A stretch of DNA of 64,000 nt, taken from positions 248,001 through 312,000 of the forward strand of contig NZ_JAQZAJ010000003.1 in NCBI RefSeq assembly GCF_028737195.1, given 5' to 3'. A program made the translations under genes and the position numbers. This stretch comes from Pseudovibrio exalbescens (GTDB lineage: Bacteria > Pseudomonadota > Alphaproteobacteria > Rhizobiales > Stappiaceae). This document shows, piece by piece, positions 18,708 through 26,470 of the stretch. The first letter of the stretch is position 1, and the number at the start of each line of letters is the position of its first letter. A model generated the notes under the pieces. The model was not told the origin of the DNA and did not search any database. It was given only the letters and a program-made list of their open reading frames with translations.

Positions 18708-20339
18708 CTACTTGGGCTCGTTCATGAGGCCCTTCAACAGGGCAAAGCAGGCCAACAAGAGCAGGATTGCGAAGGGGAAGCCCGTTGAGACGGCCATGGC
18801 TTGAAGCGCCCCAAGGCCCCCACCCAACAGCAGCGTAATGGCTACCAAACCTTCAAATATGCACCAGAATACCCGCTGGGAGACGGGGGCATTTACCTTG
18901 CCGCCTGCTGTAATGGTGTCGATGACCAGCGAGCCCGAGTCCGAAGAGGTCACGAAGAACACGATCACCAGCACGATGCCGATGAAAGATGTGATCTGAA
19001 CTAGCGGCAGCTCAGCAAGCATGGTGAACAGCTTGAGTTCCAGTGGTGCGTCCTTAACTGCGAGATAGCCGTCATTCAGGATCTGAGAAAGGGCTGTGCC
19101 GCCAAATGCTGTCATCCATAGCACGCAGACCGTGGATGGGATGAGGAGCACGCAGACCACAAACTCTCGAACCGTGCGCCCCCGGCTGACACGCGCAATG
19201 AACATGCCGACGAAAGGTGACCAGCTAATCCACCAAGCCCAGTAGAACGCAGTCCAGCCTTGGCGGAAATTGTCATCCTCTCGGCCAAAGGGGTTGGAAA
19301 GGCTCGGTAGATACTCGATGTATGCGGCCAAGTTCTTGAAGAACCCTGTCGCAAGTACCAGTGTCGGCCCGACGAAGATGACGAAGAACATGAGCAACGC
19401 TGCAAGCAACATGTTCATCTCGGAAAGGCGCTTCACGCCGCCATCAAGGCCGGCCAGGACCGAGATCAAAGCAACGGCTGTGATCGCAACGATCAAGGTG
19501 ATCTTCGAGGTGTCTGTTACCGGAATGCCAAACAGGAACTCCAGTCCCGCGTTGGCTTGTTCTGCGCCAAAGCCCAACGAGGTTGCAAGTCCGAACAAAG
19601 TGGCGAAAACCGCAAGTATATCAATAATATGCCCCGGCCAACCCCATACGCGTTCTCCCAGTAGTGGGTAGAAAATGGACCGCATGGTTAGCGGAAGCCC
19701 CTTGTTGAAGCTGAAAATTGCCAGAGACAAAGCAACGATCGCGTAGATCGCCCAAGGATGAAGGCCCCAGTGAAAAATGGTGGCCGCCATTCCAAGGCGG
19801 ATCGCTTCCTCGTTTGTGACTGCAGCGCCCAGAGGGGCCCAATCTGTTCGCACATCACCTTCAACAACGGTGCCACCGATGGAGGACGCGTAGTGCGATA
19901 TGGGCTCTGATACACCAAAGAACATCAACCCAATACCCATGCCGGCTGCAAACAGCATGGCAAACCAACCGGTGTAACTGTAGTCAGGGGTTGCCTCTTT
20001 CCCTCCGATACGGACATTGCCGAGAGGCGTGATGACCAAGGCAAAACATAAAATGACGAATACGTTGGCGGCGCTCAGAAAGAACCAATCAAATGTGGAG
20101 GTCAGGTAAGTTCGCAGGTCATTGAAAAGGGGCTCCACGCTTGTTCTGAGCGTCAGTGTGATCACAACAAAGGTGGCAATGGTCATGCCGGAGATCAGGA
20201 AGACAGGGTTGTGAACATCCAAGCCCAGTGGGCCGACCTGTGCGGTAATGTTGTCCTGACCAACCTCGTATTCCGTATCGATGATGTCTGCGGCACCTTC
20301 CGGTTCCGGAATTGCCAGCTCTTCGGGTTGTTCTGACAT
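18708..20339 (-). CDS. BCCT-family betaine/choline/carnitine transporter
   Basis: This 543-residue inner-membrane transporter has about twelve predicted helices. It carries the BCCT signature region WWISWSPFVGMFIARVSRGR and the glycine-rich GMGIGLMFFGVSEP. It imports compatible solutes such as glycine betaine, choline or related quaternary amines with sodium or protons; the exact substrate cannot be told. A longer frame to 20417 exists, but the ATG at 20339 has GGAGG eight bases upstream. The upstream usp gene ends 14 bp before it, so the pair is an operon. The N-terminal 45 residues are acidic and hydrophilic. Confidence 0.93.
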   Translation of the reverse strand: MSEQPEELAIPEPEGAADIIDTEYEVGQDNITAQVGPLGLDVHNPVFLISGMTIATFVVITLTLRTSVEPLFNDLRTYLTSTFDWFFLSAANVFVILCFALVITPLGNVRIGGKEATPDYSYTGWFAMLFAAGMGIGLMFFGVSEPISHYASSIGGTVVEGDVRTDWAPLGAAVTNEEAIRLGMAATIFHWGLHPWAIYAIVALSLAIFSFNKGLPLTMRSIFYPLLGERVWGWPGHIIDILAVFATLFGLATSLGFGAEQANAGLEFLFGIPVTDTSKITLIVAITAVALISVLAGLDGGVKRLSEMNMLLAALLMFFVIFVGPTLVLATGFFKNLAAYIEYLPSLSNPFGREDDNFRQGWTAFYWAWWISWSPFVGMFIARVSRGRTVREFVVCVLLIPSTVCVLWMTAFGGTALSQILNDGYLAVKDAPLELKLFTMLAELPLVQITSFIGIVLVIVFFVTSSDSGSLVIDTITAGGKVNAPVSQRVFWCIFEGLVAITLLLGGGLGALQAMAVSTGFPFAILLLLACFALLKGLMNEPK

Positions 20340-20353
20340 AGCTTGCCTCCGGA

Positions 20354-20767
20354 TTATCTGATGACCATGACCGAGATGTTGGCTCTGGATGCGACGGTGC
20401 CGCCATGGGATGCCCAAAACCGGTCTGCGAAGGTTGGGACATGGGATGAGATGACAATCAGGTCAGCGCCCAATTTCACTGAGGCCTCCACCAATGTTTC
20501 GTTGAGGTCTGTCGCGGGGTCGTGGCTTGCGAAAGTTCTTGCCTCTGTTTCGATCCCATGCAGGTCCGCTTGCTTGGCGGCGAACGCCTCCAGTTTGTGC
20601 TGAAACTCTGCGGGGTTGTGGGCCACAGCTGTGGGTGTGGCTTCTGTCACGCCAACGTAGAGAACCTTCGCGTTGTAGGTCTTTGCCAGCTTTCCTGAAA
20701 CATCGAGTGCTTTATCAAGAATTTCTTGATGTGCAAGGTCAACAGGAACCATAATTTTTTCGAACAT
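20354..20767 (-). CDS. UspA-family universal stress protein
   Basis: This 137-residue protein has the UspA fold start (MFEKIMVPVDLAH). Near the end, ADLIVISSHVPTFADRFWASHGGTV replaces the common GxxGxxxxxxxGS nucleotide loop with a variant, so ATP binding is uncertain. The ATG at 20767 has GGAGGT upstream. It is co-transcribed with the BCCT transporter that follows. A Usp next to a compatible-solute or TRAP transporter is a recurring arrangement, and it may tune transport to energy state; that is inference. Confidence 0.9.
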   Translation of the reverse strand: MFEKIMVPVDLAHQEILDKALDVSGKLAKTYNAKVLYVGVTEATPTAVAHNPAEFQHKLEAFAAKQADLHGIETEARTFASHDPATDLNETLVEASVKLGADLIVISSHVPTFADRFWASHGGTVASRANISVMVIR

Positions 20768-20955
20768 GATACCTCCCGAGATCCAATTTATTTCAAAAAA
20801 CAAGCGTAGTACTTAGAAGAGTAATCTGTCACTCTCTGAAATTATAGCACGTATCTAGGGAATGTGATCCGTTACGAGTATATTATTATAAAATAATTTG
20901 CAGTTGGAGGCCATTACATCAATGAATCTATAAAGTTATCTCTGCGTCAGAAAAT

Positions 20956-20982
20956 GAAAAAGCCGAGGCTGGGCCTCGGCTC
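20956..20982 (-). terminator. Rho-independent terminator of pdxJ
   Basis: On the - strand, an 8-bp stem (AGCCGAGG against CCTCGGCT, five-base loop) is followed by TTTTTC shortly after the pdxJ stop. Confidence 0.85.
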
Positions 20983-21017
20983 TTACTGCAATCTTGCTTT
21001 GTGATGATTTGTTATAA

Positions 21018-21770
21018 TCAATCAATTTCCTTCAGGGCGCGCCGGAAGCGGTTGACGCTCTCTTTGAAGCCGTAGATCAGGGAATCTGCAACAAAGCCAT
21101 GGCCAATAGACATCTCGGTGATGTAGGGCGCGCGGGTAATGAGGGCAGGGATGTTGTCAACGGTAAGGTCATGGCCAGCGTTGACATCAAGGCCCAGATC
21201 GCGGGCTGCTTCTGCCGTTGCAATCACCTTGTCGAGTTCAGCTTCTGCCGCCACCTTGTCGCCGTAACAGGCACCATAAGGGCCCGTGTAAATTTCAATG
21301 CGCTCGGTGCCGACTTCCTTGGCAAGAGCCGGTTGGGATGGATCGGGGTCCACAAACAAAGAGGTGCGAACGCCCCAGCTCTTGGCCTTGGAGATCACGT
21401 CCTTCAACAGCTCAGCGTTTGCCTCAAAATCCCAGCCATGGTCTGAGGTGGTCTGGGTAGGGTCATCAGGAACATAAAGAACCTGCGCGGGGCGGTTCTT
21501 TTCCACCAGCTCCAGGAACTCAGCGGATGGATAGCCTTCCAGGCACAGCTCTGCACTGGGGAAACTGGTGCGGATCAACTGAGTGATGTTTTCAACGTCT
21601 GTCTTACGGATGTGACGTTCGTCCGGGCGTGGATGAACGGTGATGCCCTTTGCGCCAGAAGTCAGCGCAATCCTTGCCATGTCTGTTACGCTTGGCCATG
21701 GAACATCGCGGCGGTTGCGCAGCACCGCCACAGCATTGACATTTACGGAAAGGCGGCTCGGAGTGCTCAT
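21018..21770 (-). CDS. pdxJ: Pyridoxine 5'-phosphate synthase PdxJ
   Basis: This 250-residue TIM-barrel enzyme makes pyridoxine 5'-phosphate from 1-deoxyxylulose 5-phosphate and 3-amino-2-oxopropyl phosphate in the DXP-dependent vitamin B6 pathway. The N-terminal RLSVNVNAVAVLRNRR and GITVHPRPDERHI segments are strongly conserved family motifs. The GHDLTVDN and EMSIGHGFVADSLIYG segments near the end also fit. Length is normal. It lies directly downstream of ilvH but is separated from it by a strong terminator, so it is transcribed on its own. Confidence 0.96.
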   Translation of the reverse strand: MSTPSRLSVNVNAVAVLRNRRDVPWPSVTDMARIALTSGAKGITVHPRPDERHIRKTDVENITQLIRTSFPSAELCLEGYPSAEFLELVEKNRPAQVLYVPDDPTQTTSDHGWDFEANAELLKDVISKAKSWGVRTSLFVDPDPSQPALAKEVGTERIEIYTGPYGACYGDKVAAEAELDKVIATAEAARDLGLDVNAGHDLTVDNIPALITRAPYITEMSIGHGFVADSLIYGFKESVNRFRRALKEID

Positions 21771-21794
21771 TGGATTACCTGTTGTTTTTTAGAC

Positions 21795-21827
21795 AAAAAA
21801 GGCGACCGAGACGGACCGCGGTCGCCG
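21795..21827 (-). terminator. Rho-independent terminator of the ilvIH operon
   Basis: On the - strand, an 8-bp stem (GGCGACCG against CGGTCGCC) with a 10-base loop is followed by TTTTTT. It closes the ilvI-ilvH transcript before pdxJ. Confidence 0.88.
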
Positions 21828-21856
21828 AATCTGTTTTCCGGTGCAGGATCCTAATT

Positions 21857-22444
21857 CTAATAGGCCTGACTAGATAGTCCTTCTGGTCCTCTATTTAGGG
21901 CTGCAACGCCAGTCCGGGAAACTTCTACTAGGCCAAGTGGTCGCATGATGTCGATGAACTGTTCAATCTTGCTGCTCCGGCCTGTGATCTCAAAAACGAA
22001 GTGCTCGGTGGTGGCATCAATCACCGTCGCTTTGAAGGCTTCACTAAGGCGCAGGGCCTCCAGCCGCTTTTCACCAGAGCCAGTCACTTTCACGAGCGCG
22101 AGTTCTCGTTCCAGAGGCTTATCCTGTTTGAAGCGACGTGCTGCAACTGTCAGGTCTCGCACACGGTGAACGGGAACAAGCCGGTCAAGTTGATGGCGTA
22201 TTTGCTCGATGATCTGCGGTGTACCTGTTGTCACGATGGTAACGCGAGACAGGTGACGTTCGTGCTCGGTTTCTGACACGCTGAGCGAGTCGATATTGTA
22301 GCCACGACCGGAAAACAGGCCAATGACACGGGCGAGTACGCCCGGTTCGTTGTCCACGATAACGGACAGAGTATGGGTTTCCTGTGTGTCGCTGACTTCA
22401 GCTAGGAAGTAGGCCGATAGGGCGTCTGGATTTTGTGCGTTCAT
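21857..22444 (-). CDS. ilvH: Acetolactate synthase small (regulatory) subunit IlvH
   Basis: This 195-residue subunit confers valine feedback on acetolactate synthase. The ACT domain is at about residues 25-100 (HTLSVIVDNEPGVLARVIGLF) and the C-terminal ALS_ss_C domain includes EITGRSSKIEQFIDIM. The ATG at 22444 follows GGGGGAGAG at good distance; an ATG at 22459 overlaps that site and is less likely. It starts 18 bp after the ilvI stop, consistent with a single transcript under the upstream attenuator. Confidence 0.96.
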   Translation of the reverse strand: MNAQNPDALSAYFLAEVSDTQETHTLSVIVDNEPGVLARVIGLFSGRGYNIDSLSVSETEHERHLSRVTIVTTGTPQIIEQIRHQLDRLVPVHRVRDLTVAARRFKQDKPLERELALVKVTGSGEKRLEALRLSEAFKATVIDATTEHFVFEITGRSSKIEQFIDIMRPLGLVEVSRTGVAALNRGPEGLSSQAY

Positions 22445-22462
22445 GGTTCTCTCCCCCATCCC

Positions 22463-24232
22463 TCACACGAGGGCCTTTCCTTCTTTGCCGATGGCATTGG
22501 CGACCGCTTCATCCGTTGCTTCATCAGGAAGCAGCATCTCGTTGTGTGCCTTGCCTGATGGTATCATCGGGAAGCAGTTTGCCAGTTGAGCGACGCAGCA
22601 ATCAAACAAGACAGGGCCTGGCGTTGCAATCATTTCTGCAATGGCATCATCAAGTTCATCCGGTTTGGTGACGCGGAAGCCCTTGCCGCCGTACGCCTCT
22701 GCTAGCTTGACGAAGTCTGGCAGGCTGTCGGTGTAGGAGTGTGAAAGACGGTTGCCGTGGAGCAGCTGCTGCCACTGGCGCACCATGCCCATGTAGCTGT
22801 TGTTCAGGATAAAGGTCTTTGGCGACAAGCCATGCTGAACTGCTGTCGACATTTCTTGAATGTTCATCAGGATGGAGGCGTCGCCAGCAACGTTGATACA
22901 GGTCGCGTTCGGGTGCGCCACCTGGGCACCAATGGCAGCAGGGAGGCCGTAGCCCATGGTTCCAAAGCCGCCTGAGGTAAGCCAGCGGTTTGGCTCCTCA
23001 AAGTCGATGAACTGAGCCGCCCACATCTGGTGCTGACCCACTTCCGTTGAGATGTATACGTCCTTGCCCTTGATTGCCTCGTTCAGGCGCTGCAAGGCGT
23101 ATTGCGGCATGATCACCTCTTCGCTTGGGCGATAGGCCAGCGAATTGCGCGCGCGCCACTTGTCGATCTGTTGCTTCCAGATCTTTACCTCGCTGCGCGG
23201 GGTGAAGCTGGATGAGCGCCAGATGCGCACCATGTCTTCCAGAACGTGTGCCACATCACCGACAATGGGAATATCAACGTGAACGATTTTGTTGATGGAA
23301 GACGGATCAACGTCGATATGGACTTTCTTGGAGTTCGGTGAAAACGCATCAAGGCGCCCGGTGATACGGTCATCAAAGCGGGCACCGATGCAGATCATGA
23401 CGTCACAGCCGTGCATGGCCATGTTGGCTTCGTAGGTGCCGTGCATGCCCAGCATGCCAAGCCACTCGGGGCCTGAGGCGGGATATGCACCCAACCCCAT
23501 CAAGGTGGATGTTACAGGAAAGCCGGTCAATTTAACAAACTCGCGCAGCAGCTGGCTTGCTGCCGGGCCAGAGTTGATGACGCCGCCGCCCGTATAGAGG
23601 ACAGGGCGCTGGGCTGTCGCCAGCAACTCGACTGCCGCTCGGATTGCGGTCATGTCGCCTTTTGTTGGCGGGTTGTAGCTTTTGTGCTGAACGTGGATGG
23701 ACTTGGGGCCTTCGTATGTGCCGGTGGCAAACTGAACATCCTTTGGAATGTCAACCACAACCGGGCCAGGACGACCGGTTGTGGCGACATAAAAGGCTTC
23801 ATGAATGATGCGAGGCAGATCCTCGATCTTCTTTACCAGCCAGTTGTGTTTGGTACAGGGGCGGGTGATGCCGACGGTGTCGCATTCTTGAAAGGCGTCG
23901 GAGCCAACCAGATTGGTTGGAACCTGACCGGTGATGCAGACAAGGGGGATGGAATCGAGCATTGCATCGGTGAGGGCGGTGACCATGTTGGTGGCACCAG
24001 GCCCCGAGGTCACCAGCGCGACGCCTGGTTTGCCAGTGCTTCGCGCATATCCTTCTGCTGCATGTCCGGCGCCCTGCTCATGCCGTACAAGGATATGTGC
24101 AATGTCGTCTTGTTGAATGAGTTCGTCGTAGATCGGAAGCACAGCGCCGCCCGGATAACCGAAAACGTGCTTAACTTCCTGATCCCGCAAGGCTTGGAGA
24201 ACCATCTCCGCGCCAGTCATCTCCCGTTCCAT
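22463..24232 (-). CDS. ilvI: Acetolactate synthase large subunit (IlvI/IlvB type)
   Basis: This 589-residue thiamine-diphosphate enzyme forms 2-acetolactate or 2-aceto-2-hydroxybutyrate, the first common step of branched-chain amino acid synthesis. The N-terminal PYR domain has GYPGGAVLPIYDEL and the catalytic Glu52 (RHEQGAGHAAEG). The C-terminal PP domain has GDASILMNIQEMSTA. FAD-binding middle domain features are present. It is co-transcribed with ilvH. The start ATG is preceded by AAGGACGAAGG. The 5' region holds a leader peptide and terminator, so expression should fall when charged Ile/Leu/Val tRNAs are plentiful. Confidence 0.97.
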   Translation of the reverse strand: MEREMTGAEMVLQALRDQEVKHVFGYPGGAVLPIYDELIQQDDIAHILVRHEQGAGHAAEGYARSTGKPGVALVTSGPGATNMVTALTDAMLDSIPLVCITGQVPTNLVGSDAFQECDTVGITRPCTKHNWLVKKIEDLPRIIHEAFYVATTGRPGPVVVDIPKDVQFATGTYEGPKSIHVQHKSYNPPTKGDMTAIRAAVELLATAQRPVLYTGGGVINSGPAASQLLREFVKLTGFPVTSTLMGLGAYPASGPEWLGMLGMHGTYEANMAMHGCDVMICIGARFDDRITGRLDAFSPNSKKVHIDVDPSSINKIVHVDIPIVGDVAHVLEDMVRIWRSSSFTPRSEVKIWKQQIDKWRARNSLAYRPSEEVIMPQYALQRLNEAIKGKDVYISTEVGQHQMWAAQFIDFEEPNRWLTSGGFGTMGYGLPAAIGAQVAHPNATCINVAGDASILMNIQEMSTAVQHGLSPKTFILNNSYMGMVRQWQQLLHGNRLSHSYTDSLPDFVKLAEAYGGKGFRVTKPDELDDAIAEMIATPGPVLFDCCVAQLANCFPMIPSGKAHNEMLLPDEATDEAVANAIGKEGKALV

Positions 24233-24293
24233 TGCCTTCGTCCTTGTCTGCGCCCTCTTTGGGGTGTTCCCGACTGGGTCTTGATTTAGCCAA

Positions 24294-24318
24294 TAAAAAA
24301 GGAGCCCTTAAGGCTCCT
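24294..24318 (-). terminator. Attenuator terminator ahead of ilvI
   Basis: On the - strand, GGAGCC TTAAG GGCTCC is followed by TTTTTT. It lies between the leader peptide and ilvI, not after a gene, which is the classical position of an attenuator terminator. Confidence 0.88.
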
Positions 24319-24337
24319 GCGCGCGTCTAACCGTTCC

Positions 24338-24355
24338 GAGTGACCTAACTCACTC
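24338..24355 (-). promoter_or_regulatory. Attenuator pause hairpin over the leader stop codon
   Basis: GAGTGA and TCACTC form a 6-bp stem with a 6-base loop that contains the leader peptide's stop codon. Flanking GCGCGTC / GACGCGC can pair across it. A ribosome at the leader stop would melt this stem, so it fits the 1:2 pause structure of amino acid attenuators. Confidence 0.65.
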
Positions 24356-24404
24356 CGGCGACGCGCTTTCCCACCACGATAAGAAGAATAGATGCGAGCT
24401 TCAT
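24345..24404 (-). CDS. ilvIH leader peptide (19 residues, ILLIVV)
   Basis: The frame encodes MKLASILLIVVGKRVAGVS. Six consecutive branched-chain residues (Ile-Leu-Leu-Ile-Val-Val) match the products of the pathway, as in known ilv leaders. It ends inside the pause hairpin and is followed about 27 bases later by the terminator stem. The ribosome binding site is not obvious (AATAAAA precedes the ATG), but the full arrangement leaves little doubt. Confidence 0.88.
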   Translation of the reverse strand: MKLASILLIVVGKRVAGVS

Positions 24405-24477
24405 TTTTATTGAAGGCCGGAGCCTATCTCCTCAATCTGATAGTGGTCGGGCGTCACCCGTTACAATGCGTAGGTGA

Positions 24478-24507
24478 ACACTACTGTGTGGTTCTAAAAA
24501 ACGTCAA
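24478..24507 (-). promoter_or_regulatory. Candidate promoter of the ilvIH leader
   Basis: On the - strand, TTGACG and TAGTGT are 18 bases apart, about 75 bases before the leader ATG. The -35 match is strong and the -10 weak. Confidence 0.5.
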
Positions 24508-24741
24508 GCTTTTTTATCGAAAATTGCGCCGAGGGTGGGGCTATGTTTTCTGAGATTTCGTCACTGTTATTTGAGGCCAGCTAAACATGGCTCAAAGCCT
24601 AGGGTTGCTTTGGAGTTCTTGGGCGATGGTCATATGTTCCGCTTGAGGTATATCTGCCAGCTGCGTCTCGTTAAAATGCTTAGTTATCATAGTGTTGAGG
24701 CCAGTTCCCCACAGACGTTTGAAACTTTTATGAAAGAAGGG

Positions 24742-24770
24742 TTGCGCTTTCAAATTAGCACCGATATATA
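24742..24770 (+). promoter_or_regulatory. Candidate promoter of the tRNA-Lys pair
   Basis: TTGCGC and TATATA are separated by 17 bases, and the -10 box ends 23 bases before the first tRNA. The region from 24508 to here (about 230 bp) shows no gene. Confidence 0.55.
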
Positions 24771-24793
24771 CCCGCCATCGCTTCGGCGCTGTT

Positions 24794-24869
24794 GGGTGTA
24801 TAGCTCAGTTGGTAGAGCAGCTGACTCTTAATCAGCCGGTCCTGGGTTCGAATCCCCGTGCACCCACCA
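24794..24869 (+). tRNA. tRNA-Lys (anticodon CTT), first copy
   Basis: This 76-base cloverleaf includes an encoded CCA. The acceptor stem is GGGTGTA / TGCACCC, the D-arm AGCTCAGTTGGTAGAGC, the anticodon loop CTCTTAA with anticodon CTT, and the T-loop GGTTCGAATCC. It is identical base for base to the second copy 61 bases downstream. Confidence 0.97.
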
Positions 24870-24930
24870 TCACTTCTTCCCTGAAGTGTTTTGCGTCGAT
24901 AGCCCTTTCGGATACACTGCCGAGAACAGT

Positions 24931-25006
24931 GGGTGTATAGCTCAGTTGGTAGAGCAGCTGACTCTTAATCAGCCGGTCCTGGGTTCGAATCCCCGTGCAC
25001 CCACCA
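24931..25006 (+). tRNA. tRNA-Lys (anticodon CTT), second copy
   Basis: An exact 76-base repeat of the tRNA at 24794-24869, again with encoded CCA. The 61-base spacer between the copies is not repeated, so only the tRNA itself is duplicated. The two are probably one transcript. Confidence 0.97.
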
Positions 25007-25384
25007 CTTTCTTCCCCGAAAATATGTAGAACATGATCAGCGTCGAGCATTTGGTGTTTTGACCTCGTATCGTCCTGTAAAGGCCTTTGAGCTGGATACT
25101 CGCCATGACTGGTGTCAGGGCGACGGAGCTGGCATTTGGTGTGGAGGCGTTCACATCAGGGCGCATTTCGCGTTTTTTAGACTCATTATTTTGCCCTTTG
25201 GGCTCCTTTAATTGTTAAGGGGCGCTCAAGTTGGTTGTAGTGCCGCTCGACCTTCATCTCTAAGTTGTTCACATTTATTAATGCAACCTAAGATTGTCTT
25301 TGCGTGGTTATGGATCTGGCCGTTGCCGGTCTAATTGCTTGCTCTGCAACCGAAATTTCTTCCTAACATTCGCAGAATGCCTTT

Positions 25385-25413
25385 AGGTTGTATATTGTCT
25401 TTTTATACAACCT
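25385..25413. promoter_or_regulatory. Perfect 10-bp inverted repeat, candidate operator
   Basis: AGGTTGTATA and TATACAACCT are separated by 9 bases. A centre-to-centre distance of about two helical turns suits a dimeric DNA-binding protein; a hairpin in RNA is the alternative. It lies about 150 bp upstream of the sigma factor gene. Confidence 0.6.
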
Positions 25414-25467
25414 ATCAGAATTGGGTGTTTACCTGAAGTCTTTCGCAGTTAATTCTGTAATTTGCTA

Positions 25468-25498
25468 AAGTATAAATTTTGAAATCTGAAGTATAAAT
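25468..25498. repeat. Direct repeat AAGTATAAAT, 21-bp period
   Basis: Two exact copies start at 25468 and 25489, exactly two helical turns apart, about 65 bp before the sigma gene start. The TATAAAT part could also act as a -10 element. Confidence 0.55.
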
Positions 25499-25561
25499 CA
25501 TGATTTCACGAATTAAGACATGCCTCGTCTAAGTTTATATCTTTCAGAATGGGGTGTTTTT

Positions 25562-26128
25562 ATGTCTTTATATTCCAAAAAATCGTCTCTGCCGATAGAA
25601 GAGGGCAGGGGAATGGACTATTTGTGGGCATGTTGGGTGGATTGTAAGCCTCTTCTCAAAGGTCGTGCCCTGAGGTTGACCAACGGAGATCATGATGCCG
25701 CAGAAGAGTTGTTGTCAGCAACGATTTTAAAAGCTGCGAACCACTTCAGCGGCAGGCCAGTAGAGCTGCGTGACCCGAAAGCCTTCTTCATGTTCGCTCT
25801 GAAGAACGAGTTCATCAGCCAGTATCGAAAGAAGCGCCACGAGTTCAAGCATCGCGATACCGAGTTGGATGTTCATGAGGACCGGGTTGCTCAGGGAGAT
25901 TGGGAGGCGCGTGGCCAGGAAAAGGAGCTGGTGACGCGCGAAGAGCTTACCCGTTTGCAAGGTGCTCTTACAGACCTGCCGCCAATCTATCGGGAGATTT
26001 TCTCGATGAAGTTTGTAGAGGAGCGGTCGTATCCCGAAATCTCAGAGGTCTTGGAGATCTCACAAGCTCTAGCTCGAAAACGGGTTCAGTTTTTGCGGCA
26101 GAAGTTGAGGGTCATTGTCGCGGATTAA
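25562..26128 (+). CDS. ECF-like sigma-70 family factor of the reb locus
   Basis: This 188-residue protein is built like an ECF sigma factor. Region 2 contains DAAEELLSATILKAANHF and DPKAFFMFALKNEFISQYRKK. A short variable linker follows, then a region 4 helix-turn-helix (LPPIYREIFSMKFVEERSYPEISEVL, then ISQALARKRVQFLRQKL). No anti-sigma gene is next to it. The start is taken as the ATG at 25562 (GGGGT upstream); the ATG at 25613 with AGGGGA close by is possible. It heads the reb cluster, in the same direction and 86 bp before the first reb gene, so it probably drives R-body expression. Sigma factors or regulators near reb genes are a reported pattern. Confidence 0.88.
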   Translation: MSLYSKKSSLPIEEGRGMDYLWACWVDCKPLLKGRALRLTNGDHDAAEELLSATILKAANHFSGRPVELRDPKAFFMFALKNEFISQYRKKRHEFKHRDTELDVHEDRVAQGDWEARGQEKELVTREELTRLQGALTDLPPIYREIFSMKFVEERSYPEISEVLEISQALARKRVQFLRQKLRVIVAD

Positions 26129-26214
26129 ACCGGAAGACGTGGGCGCGGCTTCACAGGCCTGTGAGGACCGCGTCCAACTGAATGGTTAACAATTCCAACA
26201 GCGAGGAACAACAG

Positions 26215-26442
26215 ATGGCAGATGAAACCGTAAACCCGCAAATAACCGATGCGGTGACGCAGACCAATGTGAAGGTCGTAGCAGAGTCGCCATCTCAGGC
26301 GATTGCAAGTCTTTATCAGGTGGTTAGCCATGCCACTGGTTTGTCTGTACAGAACGCGACGCACAGTCAGCAGGCAATGAATCAGATAACTGCGGCGGTC
26401 ATCTCCAAGGGTGTTCAGCTGATCATGGACATCAAAGGTTGA
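26215..26442 (+). CDS. RebB-type R-body protein (75 residues)
   Basis: This small protein has the Reb core: VNPQITDAVTQTNVKVVAESP, then QAIASLYQVVSHATGLSVQNATHSQQ. It lacks the C-terminal third seen in the two later Reb proteins of this locus, including their GVMQIYSMDT segment, and ends with GVQLIMDIKG. RebB-family proteins (Pfam killing trait) are the building blocks or assembly factors of R-bodies. The ATG at 26215 has GAGGAA upstream and aligns with the starts of the paralogues; the ATG at 26182 is therefore rejected. Confidence 0.88.
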   Translation: MADETVNPQITDAVTQTNVKVVAESPSQAIASLYQVVSHATGLSVQNATHSQQAMNQITAAVISKGVQLIMDIKG

Positions 26443-26470
26443 CACAGCAACCTGAGGGTGGGGCGCAAGG

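Larger units (their letters stand above)
25007..25561. other. AT-rich 555-bp spacer upstream of the reb locus
   Basis: No protein gene is supported here. The right half is visibly richer in A and T than the flanking genes. It holds a perfect 10-bp inverted repeat (25385-25413) and a 10-bp direct repeat (25468-25498), both likely control elements for the sigma gene at 25562. Confidence 0.6.

Noticed and set aside
24832-25166. Two short reverse-strand frames over the tRNA-Lys genes, encoding GARGFEPRTG-type peptides
   Set aside because: These are the well-known false frames that arise opposite tRNA genes; the tRNAs explain the sequence fully.
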